A stretch of DNA of 64,000 nucleotides from Pelagomonas calceolata (GCA_918797485.1 CAKKNE010000003.1:4340001-4404000), one strand, 5' to 3'; positions 17,848 through 28,095 are shown, counted from the stretch's first letter. A program made the numbers and translations. The notes: a model not told the origin generated them from the sequence alone.

Positions 17848-20800
17848 TTAGTACTCCGAGTCCCCGCCGGACTCGCCGTCGGAGTCGGGAGTCGCGGCCC
17901 ACGGGCGGCCGTACTTGCGGATCGCGCGGTACTTGCGGATCATGCGCCGCCTGGCGACGAAGTACGGGTCCTCGCAGAAGTTCGCGACGTGGTCCCGCAA
18001 CCGTTCAAAGGCCACGACGGCGCCGCAGCCCGCGTTCGGGCAGGTCGCCGGCCGCAGCCGGCACCGCTCCTTCTCGTGCCGCGCGCGGTCGCGCTTCGGC
18101 AGGCGGGCCCCGCAGCCCAGGCGGCACTCCGTCACGACGTCGCCGCCCGCGTGGCGCGCGGCCAGCGCGTCGCGCTGCGCGACCACGGGGCAGTCCGCCT
18201 CCTCGCCCTCGGCCGGGTAGCGGTGCCGCAGCCGGTCCTTGAAGACCACGAGCTTGCCGCACAGGTCGCAGGGCACCTCCCGGAAGACGCAGTGGTTCCG
18301 CACGTGCGCGCGCATGCCGTGCGTCAGCACCTCCGCGCCGCACCGCTCGCACGGGATCAGCTCCAGCGCGCGGCGCGCCTTCTCCGCGAGCCGCACGAGG
18401 CGCAGCTCGACGGGGCAGACGCCCGCCTCGCGCGACGCCGGCGTCGGCGCGCCGGCGTCGCCGAAGGGCGTCGCCCAGGCGACGCGCTTCTCGGGCTCCG
18501 TCTCGCGCCAGCCGCCCTGGATCCGGGACCGGTACCGCAGCTCGGACCGGTCGAACGCGTACCTGCCCTCGCCCTCCTCGAAGGTCCACCAGCCGACCAT
18601 GCCCTGCTGCAGGCGGTCGGCGGGCGGCAGGCGGTGCATGTACTCGACGAGTTCCTGCGGACTCCGCGCGCCCTTCCAGTACCGCGCCTCCAGCAGCAGC
18701 CCGTGGAAGCCCGCGTCGACCGAGTCGCGGTCGCCGCCGAAGTCGCGCATCGGCAGCTTCAGCTCCAGGTTCTTCACGGCGACGGGCGCGCCCGCCGACG
18801 CGCCGTCCACGAAGAGCTCGAGCCGGGGGCGCGGCTCGTCCCCGGCCGCGCGGCAGACGAACGCGACGTGGAGCCACCTCTCGCGCGGCACGCTCTTGTC
18901 CGAGAGGGGCGTCGTGCGCTTGCCCCTGACGTGGACGCCGGGCACGCCGCGCCACGCGTCCGACGGCTCGGCCCCGGCCTCGGCGGGCGGCACCTCGAGG
19001 CACAGGCGGAAGTCGCGGCCGGCCAGCAGCACGTCCGTGCCCGCCGCCGCGACGTCCTCCCGCAAGATCGTGTCCTTGACGCGCTTCTCGACCGACTCCT
19101 TGCCCGTCGTCACCGCGCGCTTCTTGACGCGCTTCTTCTTGACGGCCCGCTTCTTCTTGGCGCGCAGGTACTTCCGCTTCTCCTTCGCGGTCATGCCCCG
19201 CAGGAGCTCGCGCTCCTCGTCCGAGTCCGTCTCGCTGTCCGCGAGCTGCTCGACGACGACGTCCCACGCGGGCTTCGCGTCGAGCGCCGCGAGCACGGCC
19301 GCGACCGCCGCCCGCAGGTCCTCGCCGGTGGCGCAGGGTTCGCGCGGCACGTCGTCGTCGACCGGCGCCTCCGGGACGGGCGCCGGCGCCGGCGCGCCGG
19401 CGTCGGCCCCCGCGGGCGCGTCGCCGCCGGGCGCGTCGCCGCCGGGCGCCGGCGCCGGCGCGCCGGCGTCGGCCGCCGCGGGCGGCGGCGGCGCGGCCGC
19501 CCGCGACGCCTCCAGGAGCGGCGCGAAGGTCCTTTCCAGGGCCCCGGGCGTCGCGCCCACGTCGGCCACCGCCCGCGCGAGCTTCCGCGCGAGCACCTTC
19601 GCCGTGTAGCGCGCCACGGACGCCTCGACCCTGCGGTCCGTCTCGGCCTCCGTCGCCGCGAGGATGCGGCCCATCAGCTCCTCCTGGTGCGCCTTGACCT
19701 GGTCGTGCGTCATGCCGCCCGCGTCGGGCTGCGCGAAGAACGCGGCCAGCTCCCGCTCGATTTCCTGCGCCTTGCCCTGGGAGGCCAGCACGGCGTCGTC
19801 CAGGCGGCGCCTCAGCGCGTCCGCCCGGAACGCCTTGCGCGCGAGGCCCTCGAGCAGGCCCCCGGGCTGCTCGACCGGCGCGCGGCGGATCCAGAACTCG
19901 GCCGTCCAGGGCGCCTCGAGGTCCGCCTCGTCCACGGCCACGTAGGCCGCCCGCGCGGCGCAGGGCCCGGGCAGCGACAGGCACGACCGCGGCCGCAGCA
20001 GGTGGTCGGCGCACTCGTGCCACGTCGCCGTCAGCGGCCGGACCGTCTCCTTGCAGCCCTGGGTCCAGTTCTTGCAGGGCCGCTCCTGGTTGACGCAGGC
20101 CCGCTCCTGGTGCTCCCTGAGCTTGGCGATCACGACCGCGACGCCGCAGTGCGGGCACTCCATGAGGTGCTCCTGGCGGTAGGTCGCGAGCGACGCGAGC
20201 TGCGCCCGCCGCTCCCGGCGCCGCGCCGCCTTCCCGTCGTCGTGCGACGCGCGCGCCGCCGCGACGGCCGCGTTCGCCAGCAGGCGGTCGAGCGCCCTGG
20301 CGTGCGCGGCCGCGCCGCGCGCCAGCGTCTTGCGCCTGACGGCCTCCTGCTTCCGTTCGTACGCCGCCGCCTCCTGCGCCCGGCGCGCCGCGTGCGCCGC
20401 GTTGAGGCGGTCGCGCTCCTCGCCGTCGCGCGCCAGCCGCAGATCCCGCCGCGAGAGCGAGTTGCGGAACGGCTCGGGCGGCGGCCGCCGGTGGCGCGGC
20501 GCGGGCTTCGCGAGGCGGCGCTTCCACACGTCGCCCTCCCGGAACATGACCACCCGCGGCGCCGGCCGCCGGCGGCCGTCGAGGTCGGGCGCCAGCGACA
20601 CGGGGTACTCCGCGTCCCGGTACTCCTTGGGGACGGGGATGCGGGGGGCGTCCGTGGGGATGGCCTGGTTCGCGCGGTTCACCGCCCGCAGCTCGCGCTT
20701 CGTCCGCCGGAGGGCGGCCTCGACCTGCGCCAGCGACAGCTCGTCGGGCCGCTTCGCGAGGACGTCGACGCCCCGCGCGAGGTAGCTCTGGTGGCCCCGG

Positions 20801-21255
20801 CCGCGCAGCCGGTCCGCCTCGCCGTCGTCGTCGTCGTCCCCGTCCAGGTCCCGCGCCATCGTGACCGCCAGCTCGAGCGACCGCGCCGCCGCGGGCGCCA
20901 CGGGCGCCCGCTCGAGCCGCGGCAGCCGCCGCCGCGGGTCGAAGTTGCCCAGGTCCACGAAGGGCGGCGGCGGCGCGTCGAGGGCCCCGAGCCCCGCCTC
21001 GTCCAGGCGCCGCGCGCGCTTCAGCAGCGCGTCGACGACCGGCGTCCGCTTCAGCCGCAGGCAGTAGGGCCAGAGCCGCTCGCGGCCCTCCCGCCGCAGG
21101 TCGTCGTTCTCCTCGAGGTAGCTCCGCCGGTCGCGCGCGGCGCCCAGGGCGGGCGGGAGCGCCGTCGTCGCGAGCCGCGCGCTCCAGGGCCGCCGCGCCA
21201 GGCGCGACAGCGCCAGCGGCCGCGCGGGCCAGGTCTCGTCGAGGAGGCCCGCCAT
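17848..21255 (-). CDS. TRAF-type zinc-finger protein with an interrupted LamG-like domain (1135 aa)
   Basis: Intronless 1135-residue protein. Residues ~1-340 are charged and helical, with a basic coiled segment. At ~360-420 there is a Cys/His array (HLMECPHCGVAVVIAKLREH, then CVNQERPCKNWTQGC) of TRAF-type zinc-finger spacing. At ~440 a concanavalin/LamG-like strand starts (AEFWIRRAPVEQPGG), is interrupted by ~250 residues of coiled coil, an Ala/Pro linker (~590-640) and a Lys-rich stretch (KKKRAVKKKRVKKRAV), and resumes at FRLCLEVPPAEAG, RWLHVAFVCRAAG and LELFVDGASAG up to ~900. At ~960-1110 further TRAF-type fingers occur (IPCERCGAEVLTHGMRAHVR; CDLCGKLVVFKDRLRH; TCPNAGCGAVVAFERLRDHV). There is no RING or MATH domain, so it is not a classical TRAF ligase. 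It is probably a scaffold; partners unknown. Confidence 0.75.
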   Translation of the reverse strand: MAGLLDETWPARPLALSRLARRPWSARLATTALPPALGAARDRRSYLEENDDLRREGRERLWPYCLRLKRTPVVDALLKRARRLDEAGLGALDAPPPPFVDLGNFDPRRRLPRLERAPVAPAAARSLELAVTMARDLDGDDDDDGEADRLRGRGHQSYLARGVDVLAKRPDELSLAQVEAALRRTKRELRAVNRANQAIPTDAPRIPVPKEYRDAEYPVSLAPDLDGRRRPAPRVVMFREGDVWKRRLAKPAPRHRRPPPEPFRNSLSRRDLRLARDGEERDRLNAAHAARRAQEAAAYERKQEAVRRKTLARGAAAHARALDRLLANAAVAAARASHDDGKAARRRERRAQLASLATYRQEHLMECPHCGVAVVIAKLREHQERACVNQERPCKNWTQGCKETVRPLTATWHECADHLLRPRSCLSLPGPCAARAAYVAVDEADLEAPWTAEFWIRRAPVEQPGGLLEGLARKAFRADALRRRLDDAVLASQGKAQEIERELAAFFAQPDAGGMTHDQVKAHQEELMGRILAATEAETDRRVEASVARYTAKVLARKLARAVADVGATPGALERTFAPLLEASRAAAPPPPAAADAGAPAPAPGGDAPGGDAPAGADAGAPAPAPVPEAPVDDDVPREPCATGEDLRAAVAAVLAALDAKPAWDVVVEQLADSETDSDEERELLRGMTAKEKRKYLRAKKKRAVKKKRVKKRAVTTGKESVEKRVKDTILREDVAAAGTDVLLAGRDFRLCLEVPPAEAGAEPSDAWRGVPGVHVRGKRTTPLSDKSVPRERWLHVAFVCRAAGDEPRPRLELFVDGASAGAPVAVKNLELKLPMRDFGGDRDSVDAGFHGLLLEARYWKGARSPQELVEYMHRLPPADRLQQGMVGWWTFEEGEGRYAFDRSELRYRSRIQGGWRETEPEKRVAWATPFGDAGAPTPASREAGVCPVELRLVRLAEKARRALELIPCERCGAEVLTHGMRAHVRNHCVFREVPCDLCGKLVVFKDRLRHRYPAEGEEADCPVVAQRDALAARHAGGDVVTECRLGCGARLPKRDRARHEKERCRLRPATCPNAGCGAVVAFERLRDHVANFCEDPYFVARRRMIRKYRAIRKYGRPWAATPDSDGESGGDSEY

Positions 21256-21854
21256 CGCGTCCGCGAGGCGCTACCGGCCGCCTCCCAGTCCGTGAGGAGC
21301 CCTACCGGCCGCCTCCCATGGATGGGTGGGTGCCGGGGCAGCTTTCAGTCTACTGGTATGTACCGTAGGTATCCGTATAGCAGTGGTACACTAACCCACC
21401 CCCTAGGAAAAACGCGCCCCGCGCGCAGGAGGATTGGGCCCGGTAGCGCATACGAAGTCGGCTCTGAACGCCCACGCCCGCGAACGAAAACACTGACAAC
21501 GCATAGCTCAACGGATTGGGGCGCCACTCGTTTCGGTCACGTCCTAGAGCCTGAGGGGTACGTGGGCCCCCTGTTCTCAATTTGCGCCCGCACCACCAGA
21601 CGCCTAGTTATAGAGATACGGCAAATTTGGTGTTTGTTCATCCGCCCCGCGCGTCGACACACCGTAACTTTGACCGTAACTCACTTACGTTTAAGAGACC
21701 GCCGGATTTATACCCGCGCACACCCAGCAGCGGCAACTGCGACACAGCAGCAGCAGCAGCGGCCGCGCCAGGATCCAACGCGCTGGCGACGTGTACCGTG
21801 GAGGGTATTACACCGGACGCCTCCCCCGCCCGCGGCGCACACGACGACATGACA
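21256..21854. other. Spacer, no gene seen
   Basis: About 600 bp between two minus-strand genes. It contains CCTACCGGCCGCCTCCCA twice near 21270-21320, a GTAC-rich stretch near 21360, and a short CAG run near 21750. No supported ORF. Confidence 0.35.
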
Positions 21855-22673
21855 TCAGAAGTCCTCGACGGACCGCCGCACGAGCCGCTTGACCTGCTTC
21901 TTGAAGCCCTCAAAGTCGTCGCGCCACTGCACCGCCGCGTCGATGTTTGCCGGGCTGTTGTCGTTCGGGTCCGAGAGCAGCGAGATGACCGAGACGAGGA
22001 TCGTCTCCACGCCGAGCACGGGCCGCCAGCGCAGGTCCGCCGTCTCGCTCTCGTTGTGCGGGTCGTCGCCGGGCGGGTGCAGGATCGAGATGCAGACCTT
22101 GCCGTCGGGGTAGATGTTCGGGTGCCACATCTTCGTGCGGAAGGTCATCGCGGGCGGCATGACCGGGAAGTCCTTGGGAAACTCGAGCGTCGCGCGGAAC
22201 CTGCGCGGAACGACAACGTCGAAGGAGCGCGTTTCGCGAGTGACCGCGGGCCGCCGCCGACTGTGTCGTCGAGGCCAAGTTCCGAGGGCTCGTCGGGCGT
22301 GAAGACGCCTCGAACGAAACGACGACGTCCTATAACGTCGGAAAACGTTCGGTATCGATGTGAGCCTCGTCAGATCCCGGCGAAAGGCCGCAAAACCCGA
22401 ACGTCGAATTCCGAAGCGCGGCCGGTCGGATCCGACGAACGATGCCGAGAAGGCCCCAAGAATCGCGCCGGAGCTAATGAAGGCAAGATAAGGCACTGCG
22501 AGTTACATGCCGCCCTCGTACAGCGTCCCGTCGGGCCCGATGATCATGACCTCCCACGTGTACATGTCGTCGTCGTCCGCGAGGCCGACGGAGATGCCCT
22601 CGGGCGGGTTCTTCGTCAGGGCCAGCAGCTGGCGCTTGAGGATCTCCCGCCCGTAGTTCGCCTGGTCGCCCAT
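21855..22673 (-). CDS. UBE2G1: Ubiquitin-conjugating enzyme E2, UBE2G1/UBC7 type
   Basis: Exon 1 is 22507-22673 and exon 2 is 21855-22200, joined across a 306-bp GT-AG intron (GTAACT...CGCAG) to give 170 residues, the same length as human UBE2G1. Motifs run through the splice: KNPPEGISVGLADDDD, WEVMIIGPDGTLYEGG, FPKDFPVMPP and WHPNIYPDGKVCISILHPPG. The catalytic Cys is residue 92. The acidic insertion after it (GDDPHNESETAD) is characteristic of the G/R class of E2s, which build K48 chains, often in ER-associated degradation. The C-terminal SPANIDAAVQWRDDFEGF is also typical. The G1 rather than G2 assignment rests on length and the N-terminal block. Confidence 0.9.
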
Positions 22674-23240
22674 CCTCGCGGCCGGCGCCGCGGTCCGCGT
22701 CCGCCGCCGGGCCTGCGCGCGGCGGGACCAGTCGGTTTTGGGCCGCGCCGCGCAGCTCCGCCGGGCGCCAGCACGCGGCCGCCGCGCGGCGTCCCGGCGC
22801 GCGTCCAGACCCCGGGTCGGCCCCGAGAAGAGTCTAAATTTGAAAGTGCGCCGCCCAGTGTCCAGCGGCCTCGATGTGGCGGACCCGCGTCAGACTGGCG
22901 GGGCAAAATATGACGCCCACCTACCTAGTTTTTTTGTAGCTCCCCACCTCCTGCGGGACGAGAGACTTTTAGCACGCTAGTAGAGTTATAAGCTAGCTGC
23001 GTGAAACGCGGTGCCGCAGTCTTGCCTCTACCGTGCGTACATCCATCGCGCCGGCCGCCAGTGCATCGCCCTAACCAAACGAAAGCGTGTCGTGCGTCGT
23101 TGCTGTGGGTGAAAATTGACGAGGTGGCGCTGTTTGGAGCAACCTGACGACCACTAAGGCTGTAGAGTCTAAGTAAAGATAAATCACTTGCGATTGAGCC
23201 CCGAGCCTCCTGAGCTCGCGGGTTTCTACGTCGACAGCGT
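22674..23240. other. Spacer between divergent genes
   Basis: About 570 bp between the E2 start and the rhodanese start, presumably holding both promoters. No ORF with recognisable features. Confidence 0.35.
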
Positions 23241-24170
23241 TTGCCGCAACCAAAGCCAAGGATGCGAAATGGCCTCGCCTCGGTGGCCTGGCTCGCCGAG
23301 CGCCTCGGCCAGGCGAATCTGCGCGTCGTCGACGCGACCTGGTTCCTGCCGAGCTCGCCCTTCGCGTCGCCCGTGGCCGCGCGCACGGCGCACGCGGCGG
23401 CGCGCGTGCCGGGCAGCACGTTCTGGGACCTCGACGAGGTATCCGACGCGGCGGCGGCGCCGTCGACGCCGCACAACCTGCCCACGCCCGCGCAGTTCGC
23501 CGCCGAAGCGCGGCGGCACGGCATCGCGCCCGACACGCGGGTGGTGTGCTACGACCAGCTCGGCGTCTTCTCGGCGCCGCGCCTCTGGCACACGCTGCGG
23601 GCGTTTGGGGTAGAGGCGGCCGTGCTCGACGGGGGGCTGCCGGCCTGGGCGGCGGCGGGCCACGCGGTTGAAAGGGCGGAGCCCGCCGTCGAACCGGCCG
23701 CCGCGCCGGCGGCGGACTTCGCCTACTCCGGTGAACTCCAGTGGCGCCTCGGCGACGTGGAAGCGTGGCTCGCGTCCGATCGGACGGTCCAGCTCGTCGA
23801 CGCGCGGCCGGCGGGCCGCTTCCGGGGCACGGCGCCGGAGCCGCGCGCGGGCTGCCGGCCGGGCCACGCGCCGGGCGCGCGCTCGGTCCCCTTCCTCGAC
23901 CTGCTGGACCCGGCCCCGCGGCCGGCGCCGGGCCCGGGCGGCCCCTTCCGCGGCGCGACGCTCAAGCCCGTCGACGGCCTCCGCGCCGCCTTCGCGGCCG
24001 CGGGCGTCGCCGTCGACGCGCCGGCCGCGGCGACGTGCGGCTCGGGCCTGACGGCGGCCGTCCTCGCGCTGGCGCTGCACCGCTGCGGCGCGGCGGCCGT
24101 GCCGATCTACGACGGCGCCTGGTGCGAGTACGAGGCGTCCGGCCTGCCGGTCGTCGTAGATGCGGAGTAA
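23241..24170 (+). CDS. Rhodanese: thiosulfate / 3-mercaptopyruvate sulfurtransferase
   Basis: Two-domain sulfurtransferase that moves sulfane sulfur from 3-mercaptopyruvate or thiosulfate to a thiol or cyanide acceptor. The 309-residue intronless frame has an inactive N-terminal rhodanese domain (LRVVDATWFLP at ~28; VVCYDQLGVFSAPRLWHTLR at ~101; VLDGGLPAWAAAGH) and an active C-terminal domain (VQLVDARPAGRFRG; GARSVPFLDLLDP; TCGSGLTAA). The catalytic Cys is about residue 266, and the loop CGSGLTA is the mercaptopyruvate-preferring type (CGSGVTA in MPST). The ATG at 23262 is an alternative start. No clear targeting peptide, so the cytosol is likely. Confidence 0.9.
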   Translation: MPQPKPRMRNGLASVAWLAERLGQANLRVVDATWFLPSSPFASPVAARTAHAAARVPGSTFWDLDEVSDAAAAPSTPHNLPTPAQFAAEARRHGIAPDTRVVCYDQLGVFSAPRLWHTLRAFGVEAAVLDGGLPAWAAAGHAVERAEPAVEPAAAPAADFAYSGELQWRLGDVEAWLASDRTVQLVDARPAGRFRGTAPEPRAGCRPGHAPGARSVPFLDLLDPAPRPAPGPGGPFRGATLKPVDGLRAAFAAAGVAVDAPAAATCGSGLTAAVLALALHRCGAAAVPIYDGAWCEYEASGLPVVVDAE

Positions 24171-24631
24171 GGGCCCCTCTGTTGGTTGCGCGCGCCCACG
24201 GCAGGCCTGCCGATTTTACCGCGTTCTTCCAGCGTCCACGCGCGCGCCCCACACACACCGCACACTGCCCGCAGCCTAGTCGCAGCCTCTGCACACACCA
24301 CGGCACGCGGCGCGCGCAAAAAACGCTGCCCATTTTGACGCGCGGGCCCACAAACACAAGAACCGCCAAATTTGAAAAACAAAAGCGGTACTCCCGCACC
24401 AGCAAAAACAAAACGCGGACACAACCCGCTATACCAAAGGCGTGACGGCGGGCCCACGTTAACGGCCGCGGCGGCGGGCGCCTGAGGTCCCTCCGTAGCT
24501 CCTGGGGGCGCCCAGGGCTCGGCGGAGGATTGGTCGGCCGTCGTTCCCTTGGCGGTCTAGGTGGGCTCGGATGGTTTTGAAAAGGTGCTCATCGGAACGC
24601 GGGGAGCGAGAGAAAGATTTTTACGCGGGTT

Positions 24632-24733
24632 AAAGGGGCGAGCGGCGAAGAACAGCGTTCTGACGAGCGGCGCAAAACAGCTTAATGCTAGCGGCGCAAA
24701 CTCACTAGGGCCTGTGTGCCCCGTGCCGTTAAT
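24632..24733. repeat. Dispersed ~100-bp repeat (inverted copy at 62.8 kb)
   Basis: A segment containing GCGGCGAAGAACAG, GACGAGCGGCG and CTCACTAGGGCCTGTGTG matches the reverse complement of 62803-62909 with a few differences. It overlaps the 3' end of the downstream minus-strand gene by a few bases, so it forms part of that gene's 3' UTR region. Confidence 0.65.
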
Positions 24734-26284
24734 GCGCGTGATGGTGGGGCGGCGGCGGGTCGCAGTCGCCCACCAGCGGCGCCTCGCAGTCCGTCGCGTT
24801 GAAGGGCACCCACGGCTCCGCCGACGCGGCCGAGACGTCGTGGCGCCGCGCGTAGGCCGTGCACGCGAAGCCCCGGTGGTGGTAGACGGGCGGGTCCGGG
24901 AATACGAAGTCGTCGCCGGCCTCGTCGTCGCCGAGGGAACGCAGGTACCGAAACATGTCGTAGGCGCCGCGGCATAAAATTCGAGCGCAGTGGAAGAAGT
25001 GGAAGCGCGCGATCTCCCGCCGGACCGCAGTGAAGTCGCCAGTACTCTTCGTCTCCGCGGCGATCTGGTCCGCCGAGAAGTTCCGCTCTGGGTTGAAGAT
25101 CGCCGCGTAGTTGAACATCGGCGGCCCGGGCCGCGCCTTGTCCCGCCGCGTCACGGGGAGGGGCGCCAGCATCGCTACGTCGAGCGCGTACATCCACGCG
25201 AAGAAGCCCAGTCCGACGTCGTGGCCCACCATCTTCAACGCGTCGCACTGCGCGCCGGCGGCGTTCCGCCGCACGCCAGCCGCGACTCGTTCGACGAGCG
25301 CGGCCCGGGAGAGGCCCGAGACGACGTGCCAGGGCTTTCCTGCTAAGTAGTGTTCGGCGGGGCCGCGGCAGTAATTCACGATGCCCCGGCCGGTCGGCGC
25401 CGCCGCGAGGGCCGCGGCCGGGTCCGCCGGGTCGCGTCTGGCCAGGAGGCCGAGCAGCGCGCGGGACCGGAAGTAGACGTCGTCGTCCGAAAAGAAGAAC
25501 CACTTCACCTTCGCGAACGTCGTCGTCGCGCGGTCGACGAAGAGGCGCATGGCGCTGTTCGCGCGGCAGCAGGGGCCCGACGCGCCGCGGTGGGTCGGGT
25601 TCGTGCAGGTGCCCGCGACGACGATCTCCCGAACGCCGGCGTCGCCGCACCGCCGTACATTCCACAGCCCCGGCGCCGCGTCAGTCTCGTTGCACTCGTC
25701 GTAGAGGCGCCGCATGAGCTCGCGCGCGTAGGACCGGAGCCCGCGGTAGTCGCCCTCGGGCTTGCCGAACCGGTACGCGCCCTCGGCGCCCGGCGCGCTC
25801 GTGTTGGCGAAGACGCCTGCGCGGCCGTCGAACGCTCGACGCCGCCGCCGCGTCGACGCAGCCGCCCCGCGGCGTCGGCGCGGCCGCTCCATGGCGTCGG
25901 CGCGACCGCCCCAGGGCCTCGACGCGACCGCCCCGCGGCGTCGACGCGACCGCCTCGGCTCACTTTTGACCCCGACGACGCGTTTCGATTCCGACGCAAG
26001 CCCGCGCTGTAGACGTGAGGAAACGCGCGCCCCCACGTATTAATCATCGGCAGGCTCCGACCGCAATACACGGCCGCGTTGCTCAGGAGGAAGATGGCGA
26101 CCTCGTCCGAGGCCAGACCTCCCTTCTCGACGACGGGCAGGGTCAGCTCCGGCAGGTCGCACAGGACGTTGGTCGTCGCGACGACCCCCGCGTCGCCCGC
26201 GGCCGCGCGGAAGCCGGGCTGCGTCGGCTCCTCCCGCGCGGCGGCGGTGGCGAGCGCGGCCGCGACGAGCGCCGACCGCACCAT
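24729..26284 (-). CDS. Glycosyltransferase-like secretory protein with DDD motif
   Basis: Exon 1 (25996-26284) starts with a signal peptide (MVRSALVAAALATAAAREE) and contains VEKGGLASDEVAIFLLSN and MINTWGRAFPHVYS. Exon 2 (24729-25816) continues with KVKWFFFSDDDVYFRSRALL, GRGIVNYCRGPAEHYLAG and GHDVGLGFFAWMYALDV. The SDDDVYF triad is the metal-binding DxD of Fringe/GT31-like transferases, which add sugars in the Golgi lumen. Joining the exons gives ~458 residues and ends in a His-rich tail. The 179-bp intron (25817-25995) holds degenerate ~22-bp GC-rich tandem repeats. The donor chosen (C|GTCGG) fits the phase but is uncertain, since HVYS-to-VFAN could be joined in other ways. Donor sugar unknown. 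Confidence 0.65.
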
Positions 26285-26647
26285 GGCCGTGCCCGAGAAG
26301 CCGCCGCGACTCCGCCGCGGTGGCGACGCGACCGCGCCGCGGCGGGCGGAACGCGGACCGCCGAAGCGACAGCGGCGGCGGTACGGCCGCGTCGTCGACG
26401 CGGCGATTGCGCGCGCAGCAACGACTCCCGCCGCGCGCTCGCGCTGAGCGCTTCGACGCTGCCCCACGTTTGAGGGGCAGCCCGTCGCAGCGATGGCTGC
26501 GCACTCTCTAAAGTATGGTCTTTTTGGAGCGGCGGCAGCGGTATGGCTTAATGGTCTTCACTAACTAGTCTTGCGTTATAGAGGCCCGTACCGTTGGTCG
26601 GGGATTCTCTAGCTTGACATCGTCAAACCTACGGTACCTACGGTACC

Positions 26648-26810
26648 GTATTCACTAGGCCTATTCTATCCGGGTATTTAACTAAGATAAATGAGACTAG
26701 GATAGTGAAGCTAAGATAAAATTTGGGAGATTTATAAGTGGGAAAAAGGTCGTTGCCACAACGGGCGCCAACCCCAGGGACCCGGGCCCCGGACCACGCG
26801 CCCCCGCGCC
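26648..26810 (+). repeat. Dispersed repeat family C, copy 1
   Basis: Starts GTATTCACTAGGCC, contains AGATTTATAAGTGG with a TATA-like core, and ends in a GC-rich part (CGCGCCCCCGCGCC-like). It is nearly identical to 58396-58554 and to the reverse complement of 36217-36330. It could be a solo LTR-like or MITE-like unit; no terminal structure decides. Confidence 0.55.
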
Positions 26811-27143
26811 AACTTGAAAACAACCGTGACCATACCGGGTAATTTGCCAACTATAGTAAATTAATTTCCGGAAATTTCTACCGTGACGGGAGTGGAAATT
26901 CCCGGAAGTCTGGGAGCTCCCGGTGGGAGCCGGGCCGTACTGAGAGCTCCCACATTTCCGGCCAGGGGAAAGGAAATTTCGGAAATTTCGGAAATTTCCA
27001 CCCCTCTAGATTCCACTTCCTGCCAGTGGAAATTTCTCAACTATAAGATACGGAGTAAGGGCCCCTCTGTTATTGGGCGGCCTGCCGGTCGTTCACGAGT
27101 CGTCATAGATACGGGGTCTGTTACGCGCGCCCGCCGCCGGGCC
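26811..27143. other. Spacer with GGAAATTTC repeats and a copy of a rhodanese gene end
   Basis: Many direct and inverted copies of GGAAATTTC(C) lie at 26868-27045. At 27050-27085 the sequence CGGAGTAAGGGCCCCTCTGT duplicates the 3' end of the rhodanese gene (24160-24182), followed by scrambled pieces of the same end. Confidence 0.5.
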
Positions 27144-28095
27144 CTACCGGTACGCCGGCACCTTGCGCCTGATTTTCGCGCCCGCGCCGGGGCACGACTC
27201 CTCGACGCGCCGCAGCGCGTCCAGCGCCGCCGCCGCCAGCTTCCCGCGGCCGCCGCAGCGCCGCGCGACGGGCGGCAGGAGCCGGTCCAGGAACTGCTCG
27301 AGGGCCGCGCCGCACAGCTCCGCCAGCGGCGCGAGCACGGTCAGCGCGAAGCCGCACACGTCCGCGTCCGGGTCGGCCAGCGCGGCCCGAAGCGGGCCCG
27401 CGAGCCGCGGCAGGAGCGCCGGGACCTGTGTGGAGATCAACCAGTGCGTCGGGTGCTCGAGCGGCGAGGAACCGGCATCGCCACGCCATCGAGCAGGCGT
27501 CGCGTCGATGGCGTGGAGGACGACGCGATGATTCAGCACGAACGCGCCGTAAAAATTTGATTTCCACACAGGCCGGCACCTGCGCCCGCTCGGGGTGCTC
27601 GGCGAGGAGCATGAGCGTGCCGCGCCGCGCCAGCAGGCACAGGGGGTGGCACCGCTCCGACAGGCCCTCGAAGCACAGCGGCAGCGCCCGGCCCAGCGGC
27701 ACGTCGGCCGCCGCCGCCGCGAACACGACGACGGGGTAGGAGCCGTTCTGGTCCACGCGCAGCCACCGCGATATTTCGCCGCCGCGGTAGGCCGCGGCGA
27801 AGGCCGTCTTGCCCTTCTTGCCCAGCCCCGCGCCGCGGTCGTCGATGCGGCCGAGGCCCAGCCGCCGCACGAGCGACCCCGACGGCTTGTCGCGGAAGCC
27901 GGGCGACGGCGTCTTCTTCGGCGTCGGCGCCGCGGGCGGCGTCGGCCGCGCCGTCGTCCGCGGTATGTTCGGCGAGTGGTACAGGTCTCGACGAGTGGGG
28001 CAGCCGGCGCTGGCCTTCTCGGGGCTGTGCTGCTCACGCCAGACCTGCGCGCGCGTCCAGAGCCGCTCGCGGATTCTGTGCTCCTCCGAGGCCAT
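27144..28095 (-). CDS. PACRG-like (ParcG domain) protein, interrupted by an introner
   Basis: PACRG proteins sit at the inner junction of ciliary doublet microtubules or, for PACRG-like members, in related helical-repeat roles. Exons are 27580-28095 and 27144-27425, removing the 154-bp intron at 27426-27579; the result is 265 residues. After a disordered N-terminus (~1-95) the ParcG fold is recognisable: FAAAYRGGEISRWLRVD, ALPLCFEGLSERCHPLCLLA, then across the splice LLAEHPERAQ-VPALLPRLAG, VCGFALTVLAPLAELCG and a C-terminal KIRRKVPAYR matching the VPTY ending of the family. It implies a flagellated life stage or ancestry. Confidence 0.75.
27426..27579 (-). mobile_element. Introner element inserted in the PACRG-like gene
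   Basis: The insert proper begins CTGTGTGGAAATC and ends GATCTCCACACAG on the gene strand, giving a perfect 9-bp terminal inverted repeat. It is flanked by GTGCCGGC (left, inside the intron) and GTCCCGGC (right, in the exon), an 8-bp target duplication with one difference. The first GT is the donor and the terminal CAG the acceptor, so splicing restores the codons AQ-VPALL exactly. The core shares CTCCACGCCATCGACGCGA-like sequence with the introner at 52.2 kb. Confidence 0.85.

Noticed and set aside
17722-21852. 1376-codon plus-strand ORF
   Set aside because: Antisense of the TRAF/LamG gene; composition is Arg/Ala/Val shadow and no domain is visible, whereas the minus strand has clear zinc fingers.
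16365-22673. UBC9, TRAF-finger protein and UBE2G1 as a functional ubiquitin cluster
   Set aside because: Genes lie on different strands with repeats between them; proximity alone is weak in a eukaryotic genome.
24990-26473. Plus-strand ORFs opposite the DDD glycosyltransferase-like gene
   Set aside because: Shadows; the minus strand has signal peptide and SDDDVYF motif.
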